From positions 1 through 64,000 of the forward strand of contig NZ_MOWM01000023.1 of the NCBI RefSeq assembly GCF_016082275.1: 64,000 nt of DNA, in the 5' to 3' direction. The translations under genes and the position numbers were made by a program. Positions 16,943 through 25,354 of this stretch are shown here, piece by piece. The notes beneath the pieces were generated by a model that saw only the letters and a program-made list of their open reading frames with translations, had not been told where the DNA came from and did no database searches. This DNA comes from Variovorax sp. E3 (GTDB taxonomy: Bacteria > Pseudomonadota > Gammaproteobacteria > Burkholderiales > Burkholderiaceae_C). The number at the start of each line of letters is the position of its first letter. Position 1 is the first letter of the stretch.

Positions 16943-17488
16943 ATGACAGCGCCTCGCATCCTGCTGCTGCCCGGTTGGCAGAACAGCGGCCCCGGCCATT
17001 GGCAGACCCGCTGGGAATCGGTCTACGGTGATCACCGCGTCGAGCAGCACGAGTGGATGCGCCCGCGTCGCGGCGACTGGTCCGCCCGGCTCGAGGAAGA
17101 AGTGCTGGCGTCGCCCGGCCCCGTCGTCCTTGCGGCGCACAGCCTCGGCTGCATCCTCGTGGCCGCCTGGGCCGCGCACTCGCGCAACACGCACAAGGTG
17201 CGCGGCGCACTGCTGGTCGGCCCCGGCGACCTGGAGCGCGACGACCTGCGCCAGCAGATTCCCGGCTGGGCGCCCATCGTGCGCCAGCCGCTGCCGTTCC
17301 CGGCGGTACTGATCGCCGCCAACGACGACCCGTACTGCGAAGCCTCGCGCTCGCGCCAGCTGGCCGGCGACTGGGGCGCGCGCTTCGTCGACGCCGGCGC
17401 GCGCGGCCACCTGAATGCCGAATCCGGCCTGGGCGACTGGCCCGAAGGCCGGCAACTACTGAACGAAATCTCGAAAGAAAAGAACTGA
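16943..17488 (+). CDS. RBBP9/YdeN-type serine hydrolase between parA and parB
   Basis: A 181-residue alpha/beta hydrolase of the RBBP9/YdeN family. The motif ILLLPGWQNSGPGHWQ at the N-terminus is diagnostic. The nucleophile is Ser67 in VVLAAHSLGC, the acid is probably Asp128 or Asp129 in ANDDPYC, and the base is His156 in GARGHLNAESGLGDW. The substrate is unknown. Its stop and the parB start share one base (TGATG), so it is translationally coupled to parB. Its constant place in a partition operon may only reflect operon economy. Confidence 0.88.
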   Translation: MTAPRILLLPGWQNSGPGHWQTRWESVYGDHRVEQHEWMRPRRGDWSARLEEEVLASPGPVVLAAHSLGCILVAAWAAHSRNTHKVRGALLVGPGDLERDDLRQQIPGWAPIVRQPLPFPAVLIAANDDPYCEASRSRQLAGDWGARFVDAGARGHLNAESGLGDWPEGRQLLNEISKEKN

Positions 17489-18456
17489 TGGCGACCAAGA
17501 AACCCAAGGGCCTGGGCCGCGGCCTCGAAGCGCTGCTCGGCCCGACGGCCGCGCCTTCCGCCGACAACAACGGCATCGGTGGCGGCAACAGCGGTTCGGA
17601 AGAGGGCGGCGCGCCGCAGAACCCGAACACGCTGATGCTCGACCAGATGGTCGCCGGCGTCTACCAGCCGCGCACGCGCATGGACGAAGGCGCGCTGTAC
17701 GAGCTGGCCGAGAGCATCAAGGTGCAGGGCATCATGCAGCCGATCCTGGTGCGCCGGCTCGACGCCGAATCGGCCGCGGCCAAGAACGCCGAGTTCGAAA
17801 TCATCGCGGGCGAGCGACGCTTTCGCGCCGCCAGGCTCGCGGGCCTGGACAGCGTGCCGGTGCTGGTGCGCGACGTGCCCAACGAGGCTGCGGCGGCAAT
17901 GTCGCTCATCGAGAACATCCAGCGCGAAGACCTCAATCCGCTGGAAGAAGCCCAAGGCCTGCAACGTTTAGTTACAGAATTCGGCCTCACGCACGAGCAG
18001 GCCGCGCAGGCCGTGGGCCGTTCGCGCAGCGCCGCCAGCAACCTGCTGCGCCTGCTGAACCTGGCCGAGCCCGCGCAGCAGATGCTGATGGCCGGCGACA
18101 TCGACATGGGCCATGCCCGCGCGCTGCTGTCGCTGGACCGGGGCACGCAGATCACGGCGGCCAACCAGATCGCCGCCAAGAAGATGTCGGTGCGCGAGGC
18201 CGAGGCGCTGGTGAAGAAGCTCGCGGCCGAGTTCACGCTCACGCCTTCGCGCCGCGGCAACGACGGCGAGAAGTCGCGCGACCTGCAGCGCGTGGAAGAA
18301 GAACTGGCCGACCTGCTCACGGCCGAGGTCGAGGTGCGCATCAAGAAGCGCAGCAAGCGCGGCGGCCGCATCGAGGAGAGCGGCGAGCTGGCCATTCACT
18401 TCGGCTCCATCGAGGCCCTCAACGGATTGATCGAGCGCATCCGCCGAACGGCCTAG
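17488..18456 (+). CDS. parB: chromosome partitioning protein ParB (Spo0J)
   Basis: A 322-residue CTP-dependent DNA clamp that binds parS. It opens with KPKGLGRGLEALLG, the family N-terminus. It has the nuclease-like CTP-binding core (VYQPRTRMDEGALYELAESIKVQGIMQPI, then GERRFRAARLAGL and ENIQREDLNPLEEA). A helix-turn-helix (LTHEQAAQAVGRSRSAASNLLRLL) and a C-terminal dimerisation region follow. ATG 17488 overlaps the hydrolase stop. The two parS sites in mnmG and rsmG are its expected targets. Confidence 0.96.
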   Translation: MATKKPKGLGRGLEALLGPTAAPSADNNGIGGGNSGSEEGGAPQNPNTLMLDQMVAGVYQPRTRMDEGALYELAESIKVQGIMQPILVRRLDAESAAAKNAEFEIIAGERRFRAARLAGLDSVPVLVRDVPNEAAAAMSLIENIQREDLNPLEEAQGLQRLVTEFGLTHEQAAQAVGRSRSAASNLLRLLNLAEPAQQMLMAGDIDMGHARALLSLDRGTQITAANQIAAKKMSVREAEALVKKLAAEFTLTPSRRGNDGEKSRDLQRVEEELADLLTAEVEVRIKKRSKRGGRIEESGELAIHFGSIEALNGLIERIRRTA

Positions 18457-18570
18457 GGTTGTGAACCGGGGGGCTGGCGTTCGTTTGATTGATTCCTGCA
18501 ATCCTTTGCGCGTATCCTCGACCGCTGGTTTTTTCCACCCCAGATCTCTGACAACCGAGGGAGTCCATCC

Positions 18571-19470
18571 ATGCAGTTCACCAGGTTCCCGCTCGCGGCC
18601 GTGGCCGTCGGCGCACTTCTTCTTACCGGCTGTGCCGCCACCGACATGCAGATGGGCAGCCAGTCGGCCAAGACCATGGCCACGGGCAGCGCGGCCGGCG
18701 GTGCCACCGACAACGCCAGCAGCCAGCTCGAGCGTTGCGAGTCGCCGCTGGGCACCGTCTCGCTGATCGAGAACCAGAGCGCGGGCTGGTACACCATCCT
18801 CACCGGCGAATACCGCCTGCCGCCCACGGCCAACCTGCTGCGCCTGCTGGTGCAGCAATCGAACTGCTTCATCGTGGTGGAGCGCGGCGCGGCCGGCATG
18901 AACGCCATGACGCGCGAACGCGCGCTGCAGCAGTCGGGCGAAATGCGCGGCGGCAGCAACTTCGGCCGCGGCCAGATGGTCGCCTCCGACTACGGCCTGT
19001 CGCCCGAAATCGTGTTCAGCAACAGCGATGCCGGCGGCATCGGCGGCGCGCTCGGCGGCCTCGTGGGTGGCGGCCGTGGCCGTGCGCTCGCGCAGCTCGG
19101 CGGCAGCATGCAGACCAAGGAAGCCAGCGCGCTGCTGACCCTCATCGACAACCGTTCGGGCGTGCAGGTCGCGGCCTCGGAAGGCAGCGCCTCCAAGACC
19201 GATTTCGGCGCCTTCGGCGCGCTGGCCGGCCGCAGCGCGGGCGGCAACATCGGCGGCTACACCAACACGGCCCAAGGCAAGGTGATTGCGGCCGCATTCA
19301 TGGACGCCTTCAACCAGATGGTCCGCTCGCTGCGCAACTACAAGGCGCAGACGGTGCGCGGCCAGGGCCTGGGCGGCGGCGGCCGGCTGGGCGTCGACGG
19401 CGGTGCCGCACCGTCGCAGACCTACGTGCCGGCGGAGAAGCCCGCGCCCACGCGCCGCCGCACCAACTGA
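18571..19470 (+). CDS. CsgG/HfaB-like outer-membrane lipoprotein
   Basis: A 299-residue lipoprotein. The signal peptide ends in LLLTGC, with Cys21 as the lipidation site. The mature part has the CsgG-like layout: LLRLLVQQSNCFIVVERG, ALQQSGEMRGGSNFGRGQMVASDYGLSPEIVFS, and a Gly-rich hairpin region (GGALGGLVGGGRG), then ALLTLIDNRSGVQVAASEGSAS. CsgG forms the curli secretion pore; HfaB-like relatives occur without curli genes. No csgA/B/E/F gene is nearby, so the exported substrate is unknown. The C-terminal 40 residues are Gly/Pro-rich. A strong bidirectional terminator follows. Confidence 0.85.
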   Translation: MQFTRFPLAAVAVGALLLTGCAATDMQMGSQSAKTMATGSAAGGATDNASSQLERCESPLGTVSLIENQSAGWYTILTGEYRLPPTANLLRLLVQQSNCFIVVERGAAGMNAMTRERALQQSGEMRGGSNFGRGQMVASDYGLSPEIVFSNSDAGGIGGALGGLVGGGRGRALAQLGGSMQTKEASALLTLIDNRSGVQVAASEGSASKTDFGAFGALAGRSAGGNIGGYTNTAQGKVIAAAFMDAFNQMVRSLRNYKAQTVRGQGLGGGGRLGVDGGAAPSQTYVPAEKPAPTRRRTN

Positions 19471-19485
19471 GCGATCGCCGTTCGG

Positions 19486-19532
19486 CCATGAAAAAGCCCG
19501 GGGCTCTTGCGAGCCGCCGGGCTTTTTCATGG
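19486..19532. terminator. bidirectional terminator between convergent genes
   Basis: CCATGAAAAAGCCCGG and CCGGGCTTTTTCATGG form perfect 16-nt inverted arms around a short loop. Each strand ends in a T-rich run after a GC core. It lies between the CsgG-like gene and the convergent FAD oxidase gene and should stop both transcripts. Confidence 0.9.
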
Positions 19533-19553
19533 CGCGGGCAGCGCGCCCGTCGA

Positions 19554-20978
19554 TCAGAGGCTGAAGATCTTCCCGGGGTTCATGATGTTCTTCGGGTCGA
19601 GCGCGCGCTTGATGGTGCGCATCATGTCGATCGCGCCCACGCCGGCTTCGGTCACCAGGAAGTCCATCTTGTGCAGCCCCACGCCGTGCTCGCCGGTGCA
19701 GGTGCCTTCCAGCGCCAGCGCGCGGCTCACGAGCGCGTGGTTCAGCGCCTCGGCCTTCACGCGCTCTTCGGGGATGTTCGGGTCGAGCAGGTAGCCGAAG
19801 TGGAAGTTGCCGTCGCCCACGTGGCCGACCAGGAAGTAGGGGATGCCGCTGGCATCGGCCTCGGCCACCGAGTCGAGCAGGCAGTCGGCCAGGCGCGAGA
19901 TCGGCACGCAGGTGTCGGTGGAAATCACGCGGCAGCCCGGGCGCGACTGCACGGCCGCGAAATAGCTGTTGTGCCGCGCGGTCCACAGGCGCGTGCGTTC
20001 CTCGGGCGTGCTGGCCCATTCGAAGGCATTGCCGCCGTGGCCGCTGGCCAGCTCCTGCACCGTCTCGGCCTGCTCCTTCACACCGGCGGGCGAGCCGTGG
20101 AATTCCATCAGCAGCATCGGCTCTTCGCGCAGGCCGAGCTTGGCGTAGGCGTTGACCATGCGCACGGTGTTGACGTCGATCAGCTCCACGCGCGCGATCG
20201 GCACGCCCAGCTGGATGGTCTCGATGGTGGTGCGCACGGCGGCCTCGATGCTCGGGAACGAGCAGATGGCGGCCGACACCGCCTCGGGCAGCGGGTAGAT
20301 GCGCAGCGTGACCTCGGTGACCACGCCCAGCGTGCCTTCGCTGCCCACCATGAGGCGCGTGAGGTCGTAGCCGGCCGACGACTTCTTCGCGCGCGTGCCC
20401 GTGCGAATGACGTCGCCCGAGGCCGTGACCACTTCGAGCGCCAGCACGTTCTCGCGCATGGTGCCGTAGCGCACGGCGTTCGTGCCGCTGGCGCGCGTGG
20501 CCGTCATGCCGCCGATGGAGGCGTCGGCGCCCGGGTCGATGGGGAAGAACAGGCCCGTGCTCTTGATCTCTTCGTTGAGCTGCTTGCGCGTGACGCCGGG
20601 CTGCACCGTGACCGTGAGGTCGTCGGCGTTGATCGACAGCACCTTGTTCATGCGCGACACGTCGATGCTGATGCCGCCTTGCACCGCCAGCAGGTGGCCT
20701 TCGAGCGAGGAGCCCACGCCGAAGGGAATGACCGGCACGCTGTGCTCGCTGGCCAGCCTGACCGCGTCGGCCACGTCCTGCGTGCTCTCGGCGAACACCA
20801 CGGCGGAGGGGGGCGGCGCATCGAACGACGACTCGTCGCGCCCGTGCTGCGTGCGCACCGCCATGGCCGTGGAACAGTTGGCGCCGAAGCGGGCCTTCAG
20901 CCCGTCGATCAGCGCGGCGGGGACATCGCGCAGATGAAGCTCCGGCATCAGGTGCGAGGTTTGGGTCGGGGCGTTCAT
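19554..20978 (-). CDS. FAD-linked oxidase, D-lactate dehydrogenase (cytochrome)/GlcD-like
   Basis: A 474-residue member of the FAD_binding_4/FAD-oxidase_C family. The FAD-binding segment is VPVIPFGVGSSLEGHLL with PIDPGADASIGGMTATRASGTNAVRYGTMRENV and GSEGTLGVVTEVTLRIYPLPE. The C-terminal part has VGHVGDGNFHFGYLLDP and GTCTGEHGVGLHKMDFL, including the usual active-site histidines. It oxidises a 2-hydroxy acid, most likely D-lactate (LDHD type) or glycolate, and passes electrons to a cytochrome. No GlcE/GlcF subunits are adjacent, favouring the single-subunit D-lactate enzyme. It ends at the shared terminator at 19486-19532. Confidence 0.9.
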   Translation of the reverse strand: MNAPTQTSHLMPELHLRDVPAALIDGLKARFGANCSTAMAVRTQHGRDESSFDAPPPSAVVFAESTQDVADAVRLASEHSVPVIPFGVGSSLEGHLLAVQGGISIDVSRMNKVLSINADDLTVTVQPGVTRKQLNEEIKSTGLFFPIDPGADASIGGMTATRASGTNAVRYGTMRENVLALEVVTASGDVIRTGTRAKKSSAGYDLTRLMVGSEGTLGVVTEVTLRIYPLPEAVSAAICSFPSIEAAVRTTIETIQLGVPIARVELIDVNTVRMVNAYAKLGLREEPMLLMEFHGSPAGVKEQAETVQELASGHGGNAFEWASTPEERTRLWTARHNSYFAAVQSRPGCRVISTDTCVPISRLADCLLDSVAEADASGIPYFLVGHVGDGNFHFGYLLDPNIPEERVKAEALNHALVSRALALEGTCTGEHGVGLHKMDFLVTEAGVGAIDMMRTIKRALDPKNIMNPGKIFSL

Positions 20979-21036
20979 CGGGGCGTCTCCTGCATGGGGT
21001 GAGGGGGATCGGTCATTTTACGGAGCGAGCACCATA

Positions 21037-21555
21037 ATGCGCTTCGGAAAAAACATGAACCCCACGACCCTCAGCGCACTCGCGGCCTTTCCGGCGCAAC
21101 TGGAGGCCCATTACGCGGCCATTCCCACGGCTTTCAGGCACTGGGCGCCGCCCTCGTGGGAGGGCGTGCCCAGCGAGGCATTCACCGCCATCGAGCAGTT
21201 GTGCCATGTGCGCGACATCGAGACCGAGGGCTACCACGTGCGCTTTCGCCGCACGCTGCAGGAGACGCACCCGACGCTGGCCTCGATCGACAGCGAACCG
21301 CTGGCCATCGAGCGCAACTACGGCGAGGCCGACGCGGCCCAGGTGCTGGCAGACTTCCGCATGGCGCGCATCCAGACCATGGAGATCGTCTCCAGCCTGA
21401 GCGACGCGCAGCTGGCCCGCACCGCGGTGTTCGAGGGCTACGGCCCGCTGACCATGCGCAGCCTCATTCACTACCTTTGCAGCCACGACCAGCAGCATCT
21501 TGCAGGTCTGCAATGGCTGGCCGGCAAGATCGACGCATCGACCGTCGGCCGGTAG
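21037..21555 (+). CDS. DinB family protein
   Basis: A 172-residue four-helix-bundle protein of the DinB/YfiT-like superfamily. Candidate metal-ligand histidines are seen in EQLCHVRDIE and near the C-terminus in SHDQQHLAGLQW. DinB-like proteins include thiol S-transferases and maleylpyruvate isomerase relatives; the activity here is unknown. ATG 21037 and ATG 21055 are both possible starts. It is divergent from the FAD oxidase gene with a short promoter gap and 20 nt upstream of the cobalamin adenosyltransferase gene. Confidence 0.85.
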   Translation: MRFGKNMNPTTLSALAAFPAQLEAHYAAIPTAFRHWAPPSWEGVPSEAFTAIEQLCHVRDIETEGYHVRFRRTLQETHPTLASIDSEPLAIERNYGEADAAQVLADFRMARIQTMEIVSSLSDAQLARTAVFEGYGPLTMRSLIHYLCSHDQQHLAGLQWLAGKIDASTVGR

Positions 21556-21575
21556 ACCAACGACAGGAGCCTTCC

Positions 21576-22172
21576 ATGGGCAACCGACTTTCCCAGATTG
21601 CCACCCGCACCGGCGACGACGGCACCACCGGCCTCGGCGACAACACCCGCGTGCCCAAGGACCACCTGCGCGTGCACGCGATGGGCGACGTGGACGAACT
21701 CAACTCGCAGATCGGCGTGCTGCTCTGCGAGCCCATGCCCGAGCCCGTGCGCGAGCTGCTGGTCGACGTGCAGCACCAGCTGTTCAACCTCGGCGGCGAA
21801 CTGTCGATGCCGGGTTTCACGTTGCTGAAGGCCGATGCGCTGCTGCAGCTCGACAACGCCCTGGCCGAGCACAACGCCGCGTTGCCGCGCCTGGCCGAGT
21901 TCATCCTGCCGGCCGGCACGCGCGCGGCCTCGCTCGCGCATGTGTGCCGCACGGTGGCGCGCAGGGCCGAGCGCGCGGTGGTCGCCCTTGGCGCCACGGC
22001 CGAACTCAACGACGCGCTGCGCCAGTACCTCAACCGGCTCAGCGACCTGCTCTTCGTGCTGGCGCGCGTGCTCAACCGCATGAACGGCGGCGACGACGTC
22101 TACTGGAAGAGCGAGCGCATGGCGCGCGCAGCTGCCGCAGCAGAAGAAGCGGACAACAAGGAGGCCCCATGA
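21576..22172 (+). CDS. cob(I)alamin adenosyltransferase, PduO type
   Basis: A 198-residue ATP:corrinoid adenosyltransferase that converts cob(I)alamin to adenosylcobalamin. The N-terminal ATP-binding motif TRTGDDGTTGLGDNTRVPKDH is diagnostic of PduO-type enzymes. VDELNSQIGVLL, CRTVARRAERAVVAL and YLNRLSDLLFVLARVLN are the other family motifs. CAGGAGCC precedes the ATG at 21576. The stop overlaps the next gene's start by 4 nt. No B12-dependent enzyme is seen nearby. Confidence 0.94.
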   Translation: MGNRLSQIATRTGDDGTTGLGDNTRVPKDHLRVHAMGDVDELNSQIGVLLCEPMPEPVRELLVDVQHQLFNLGGELSMPGFTLLKADALLQLDNALAEHNAALPRLAEFILPAGTRAASLAHVCRTVARRAERAVVALGATAELNDALRQYLNRLSDLLFVLARVLNRMNGGDDVYWKSERMARAAAAAEEADNKEAP

Positions 22173-22528
22173 AATTCACGAACATCCTCGGCACGTCGCT
22201 CGCGGTGGCGATGGCCGCCGCGTTCTGCCTGCCCATCGCGGCCCAGGCCCAGAGCGCCGACAACCCGCCCAAGGCCCAACGCGCCCACACGCTCAAGCAG
22301 CCCGCCCGCAGCGGCAAGGTGGTGGGCAGCGTGCAGCGCGGCACCAACGCCGCCGGCCGGGGCATCGACCGCGCCGACGCAGCCACGCGACGCGGGGTCA
22401 ACAACGTGTCGGAGAAAGCCAGCCGGCCGGTGCGGAACGTGGGCGAGGCGTTCGGTCGCAAGCTTTCGCCGGGGTCCAGCGGTCGTGCAGCGCCGCCGCC
22501 CGTGGGGCCGCAGGGCGCTGCGCCCTGA
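22169..22528 (+). CDS. small secreted protein of unknown function (119 aa)
   Basis: A 119-residue protein with a clear Sec signal peptide (MKFTNILGTSLAVAMAAAF, then an LPIAAQAQ cleavage region). The mature part is basic and rich in Arg, Ala and Pro, with no recognised domain. It contains a helical middle segment (GTNAAGRGIDRADAATRRGVNNV). The AAGGAGG ribosome site sits inside the end of the adenosyltransferase gene and the two genes overlap by 4 nt. It is probably periplasmic. The repeat element at 22542 begins just after its stop. Confidence 0.7.
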   Translation: MKFTNILGTSLAVAMAAAFCLPIAAQAQSADNPPKAQRAHTLKQPARSGKVVGSVQRGTNAAGRGIDRADAATRRGVNNVSEKASRPVRNVGEAFGRKLSPGSSGRAAPPPVGPQGAAP

Positions 22529-22541
22529 TGTCGTTCGTTTC

Positions 22542-22743
22542 GTTCGGGGTGCGCTCACGCCGCCAGCGTGAGCGTTTTCAGAGCACTGGTTGATCAGCCG
22601 CACACCAGCAGCTTGCCCAAGGGCATAGGGCATCGGGTGTCTCCCGCAGCGAAATAAAGGAGGAGGGGCGGAGCCCCGGGGGACATTCGCGGAGGGAGAT
22701 ACCCGGTGTCCTGTGCACATGCCCTGAACAACAGCGCCCCGAA
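22542..22743 (+). repeat. modular palindromic repeat element, copy 1 (right core slot filled)
   Basis: An intergenic element shared with 39462-39718 and, inverted, 57104-57313. The left slot is empty: GCTCACGC (22553-22560) pairs with GCGTGAGC (22566-22573) around CGCCA. The right slot holds a core hairpin (22621-22724): an outer stem, then GCAGCGAAATAAAGGAGGAG, a small GC hairpin (GGGCGGAGCCC), and GGGGGACATTCGCGGAG. The stem strands GGGTGTCTCCC and GGGAGATACCC differ from those of copy 2 at two compensating pairs. It lies 29 nt before the CYTH gene and carries an SD-like AAAGGAGGAG in its loop. Family unknown to me. Confidence 0.85.
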
Positions 22744-22771
22744 CAAAGACACGCAAACAAGACCCACGGAC

Positions 22772-23287
22772 ATGGCAAGAAACATCGAGATCAAAGCCCG
22801 CATCGACAGCGTAGACCGCATCGCGCGCATCGCCGCGACGCTGGCCAGCGAAGGCCCCGCAGAGATCGCACAGGACGACACCTTCTTCCGTTGCAGCGAC
22901 AGCGCCGATCGCCTCAAGCTGCGCACCTTCGCGCCCGACCGCGCCGAGCTGATCTTCTACCGCCGCGCCAACAGCAGCGGCCCGAAAGAGTCGTTCTATC
23001 TCATCACCCCTTGCGCCACGCCCGACGCACTGCGCGAATCGCTCACGCTTGCCTGGGGCCAGGCCGGCCGCGTGCGCAAGCAGCGCCGGCTGTTCCTGGT
23101 CGGGCGCACGCGCGTGCACCTCGACCGCGTCGAAGGCCTCGGTGAATTCCTCGAGCTCGAAGTGGTGCTGACAGAGGGCGAGACCGCCGATGCCGGCATT
23201 GCCGAAGCGCATGCCCTCATGGCGCAACTCGGCGTCGGCACCGAGCAGCTCGTGCAGGGCGCCTACGTCGACCTGCTCAACGCCTGA
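22772..23287 (+). CDS. class IV adenylate cyclase/CYTH-domain protein
   Basis: A 171-residue CYTH domain protein (CyaB/thiamine-triphosphatase superfamily). The N-terminal motif NIEIKARI matches the EXEXK-type metal/triphosphate tunnel entrance. RLKLRTFAPDRAELIFYRR and EFLELEVVL supply the inward-facing charged residues expected. Members cyclise ATP to cAMP or hydrolyse triphosphates; the sequence does not separate these. The ATG at 22772 lacks a clear ribosome site and lies just after the repeat element, whose loop has an SD-like sequence 110 nt upstream. Confidence 0.85.
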   Translation: MARNIEIKARIDSVDRIARIAATLASEGPAEIAQDDTFFRCSDSADRLKLRTFAPDRAELIFYRRANSSGPKESFYLITPCATPDALRESLTLAWGQAGRVRKQRRLFLVGRTRVHLDRVEGLGEFLELEVVLTEGETADAGIAEAHALMAQLGVGTEQLVQGAYVDLLNA

Positions 23288-23290
23288 GCG

Positions 23291-23944
23291 TCAGCGCCAG
23301 CCCGCGGCCTTGAGCTGGTCCGCAAGCTGCTGCGCGATCTTCGCGTAGCCCTGCGTGTTGGCATGGATGCGGTCGGAGCGCAGCGACGCGTCCGACAGCA
23401 CGCTCGAATACACATTCGCGATCAGCAGCGCCTGCCCTGACTTCGCCACCTCTTCATAGAACGGCGCATCGCTGAGCGAGCCGACGAACGCGCGCATGGC
23501 GTCGGGCGCGGGCGTGGCCAGCACCGCGACATACGGCGTGTGCGCGCGCGCCTGGTTGATCAGCGCCGCGAGGTTGTCGCGCGTGGCCGAGGCCGGCACG
23601 CCGCGCAGCATGTCGTTGCCGCCGATGCCGATCAGGATCGCGTCGTAGGAAGAAGCGCCCGCGCCCAGCAACGACGGCAGGCGCTCCAGCGCCCCGGCCG
23701 AGGTGTCGCCGTTGATGCCCGCGTTGTCCACCCGCCAGCCCGTGAGCTCGCCCAGTTTCACGGGCCACGCCGCATCGGGCGGCGCGCCGTAGCCGTGCGT
23801 CAGGCTGTCGCCGAGCGCCAGCACGCGGGCGCCGGGCTTCAGCGCGGCGGCGGAGGCCTTGCGCTTGCCGCAGGCCGCCAGCACGGCCAAGACGGGCACG
23901 GCGGGCACGCCGGCCAGCAGATGAAAGAGGTGACGTCGCTTCAT
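23291..23944 (-). CDS. GDSL-type arylesterase/lipoprotein (TesA-like)
   Basis: A 217-residue SGNH hydrolase. Block I is ALGDSLTHGYG (Ser47), block III is IGIGGNDML, and block V is DRIHANTQGY with the catalytic Asp/His pair, matching TesA-type lysophospholipase/thioesterase I. The N-terminal sequence ends in VLAAC with Cys25, so it is probably a lipoprotein rather than a free periplasmic protein. It is convergent with the CYTH gene with only 3 nt between stops. The start at 23944 is the one giving a proper signal sequence. Confidence 0.9.
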   Translation of the reverse strand: MKRRHLFHLLAGVPAVPVLAVLAACGKRKASAAALKPGARVLALGDSLTHGYGAPPDAAWPVKLGELTGWRVDNAGINGDTSAGALERLPSLLGAGASSYDAILIGIGGNDMLRGVPASATRDNLAALINQARAHTPYVAVLATPAPDAMRAFVGSLSDAPFYEEVAKSGQALLIANVYSSVLSDASLRSDRIHANTQGYAKIAQQLADQLKAAGWR

Positions 23945-24108
23945 GTTCGTGTGTGGCGCGCAGCTTAAACGCAGCGGCACCGCGCGCGGGCGCTTGCCCC
24001 TTTGCTCGGAAAGCGCATAAGCCTCCCCGTTTTTGTTCGTTCCCCGGGGGAGGGTGCAGGCGAAGAATCGCGGCCCTGCACGTTCACTCATCACCAAGGT
24101 CCGACACC

Positions 24109-25293
24109 ATGTCGCTGCTGCTTTCCCGCCACCGCTTCCTGCGCCGTGTGGCCGTTCTTTCCGCCGCCTTGCTGGCCGCGCCGCTCGTGGCCTGGGCCGC
24201 GCCCGCCACCGGCGAGCCCGTGTGGTTCGGCGTGAGCGGTCCGCTCACTGGGCAGAACGCACAGTACGGCGCGCAGTGGAAGGCCGGCTTCGACCTGGCG
24301 CTGGAACACGTCAACGCACAGGGCGGCATCAACGGCCGTCCGCTGGCCTACAACTTCGAGGACAGCCAGAGCGACCCGCGCCAGTCGGTGGCCATTGCGC
24401 AGAAGCTGGTGAACGACAAGCGCGTGCTCATCGAGCTGGGCGACTTCTCGAGCCCGGCGTCGATGGCGGCCTCGCCCATCTATCAGCGCGCGGGCCTCGT
24501 GCAGCTGGGCTTCACCAACTCGCACCCCGACTTCACCAAGGGCGGCGACTACATCTGGAGCCCGTCGATCAGCCAGGCCGACGCACAGCCGCTGCTGGCC
24601 GAACTCGCGGTGAAGACGCTGGGCTTCAAGCGCATCGCGGTGCTGTACCTCAATACCGACTGGGGCCGCACCAGCAAGGACGTGCTCGTGAAGGCCGCGC
24701 AGGAACGCGGCGCGCAGGTCGCGATTGCCGAGGGCTACCAGCCCGACGAGAAAGACTTCCGCTCGACGCTGGTGCGCGTGCGCGACGCCAACCCCGACGG
24801 GCTGGTGCTGATCTCCTACTACCCCGACGGCGCGCTCATCGCGGGCCAGGTGCGCAGCGTGGGGCTCAAGCAGCCCATCGCCGCGGTGGGCTCGGTGTAT
24901 TCGCCGAAGTTCATCGAGCTCGGCGGCGCTGCCGTGAACGGCATCTACACCAACACCGCGTTCTACCCCGAAGAGCCGCGCGCCGAGGTGCAGGACTTCG
25001 TGAAGAGCTTCCGCGCGAAATACGGCAAGGAGCCCGATGCGTTCAATGCCTATGCGTACGACGCCGTGGTGTACGCGGCCGCCGCCTTGCGCCAGGCCGG
25101 CCCCAAGGCCGACCGCAAGGCCGTGCGCGACGCGTTCTACAAGATCAAGGACGTGCCGAGCGTGATCTTCGGCAAGGCGAGCTTCGACGCGCAGACGCGG
25201 CGGGTGGTGGGCGTGAAGAGCGTGAACCTCGTGGTGAAGGAGGGGAGGTGGGCGCAGGTGGATGAGAAGGCGGCTGTTGCCTCCACGAAATGA
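24109..25293 (+). CDS. branched-chain-type ABC transporter periplasmic binding protein
   Basis: A 394-residue periplasmic binding protein of the LivJ/K (type I) fold. The signal peptide covers about residues 1-30 (ending LVAWAAPA). The mature N-terminus [42 protein letters not shown] is typical. It captures an amino acid, amide or aromatic acid and delivers it to the permease-ATPase encoded just downstream. The ligand is not predictable. It is the first gene of the operon to 29444 or 30386. A palindrome (25309-25337) lies between it and the permease gene. Confidence 0.92.
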   Translation: MSLLLSRHRFLRRVAVLSAALLAAPLVAWAAPATGEPVWFGVSGPLTGQNAQYGAQWKAGFDLALEHVNAQGGINGRPLAYNFEDSQSDPRQSVAIAQKLVNDKRVLIELGDFSSPASMAASPIYQRAGLVQLGFTNSHPDFTKGGDYIWSPSISQADAQPLLAELAVKTLGFKRIAVLYLNTDWGRTSKDVLVKAAQERGAQVAIAEGYQPDEKDFRSTLVRVRDANPDGLVLISYYPDGALIAGQVRSVGLKQPIAAVGSVYSPKFIELGGAAVNGIYTNTAFYPEEPRAEVQDFVKSFRAKYGKEPDAFNAYAYDAVVYAAAALRQAGPKADRKAVRDAFYKIKDVPSVIFGKASFDAQTRRVVGVKSVNLVVKEGRWAQVDEKAAVASTK

Positions 25294-25308
25294 CAGGCGC
25301 TTTGCATG

Positions 25309-25337
25309 GCTCCCTCTCCCTCTGGGAGAGAGGGAGC
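25309..25337. repeat. CTCCCTCTCCC-type palindrome
   Basis: GCTCCCTCTCCC is followed after TCT by GGGAGAGAGGGAGC, near-perfect inverted arms. The same motif recurs as a perfect palindrome at 61767-61802, and a related GC-rich version lies inside livF at about 28630-28665. Here it sits between the binding-protein gene and the permease gene, where such hairpins often limit read-through and set subunit ratios. Confidence 0.6.
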
Positions 25338-25354
25338 AAAACGGGAGCCAGCCC

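Noticed and set aside
18571..19470. Curli secretion operon
   Set aside because: The protein looks CsgG-like, but no curli subunit, nucleator or chaperone gene is near, so a curli system is not supported.
22578..22778. Short minus-strand frames inside the repeat copies with shared peptides such as SSFISLRE and CAADQPVL
   Set aside because: The shared peptides come from the conserved palindrome itself and appear in any frame of each copy; no ribosome site or codon pattern supports translation.
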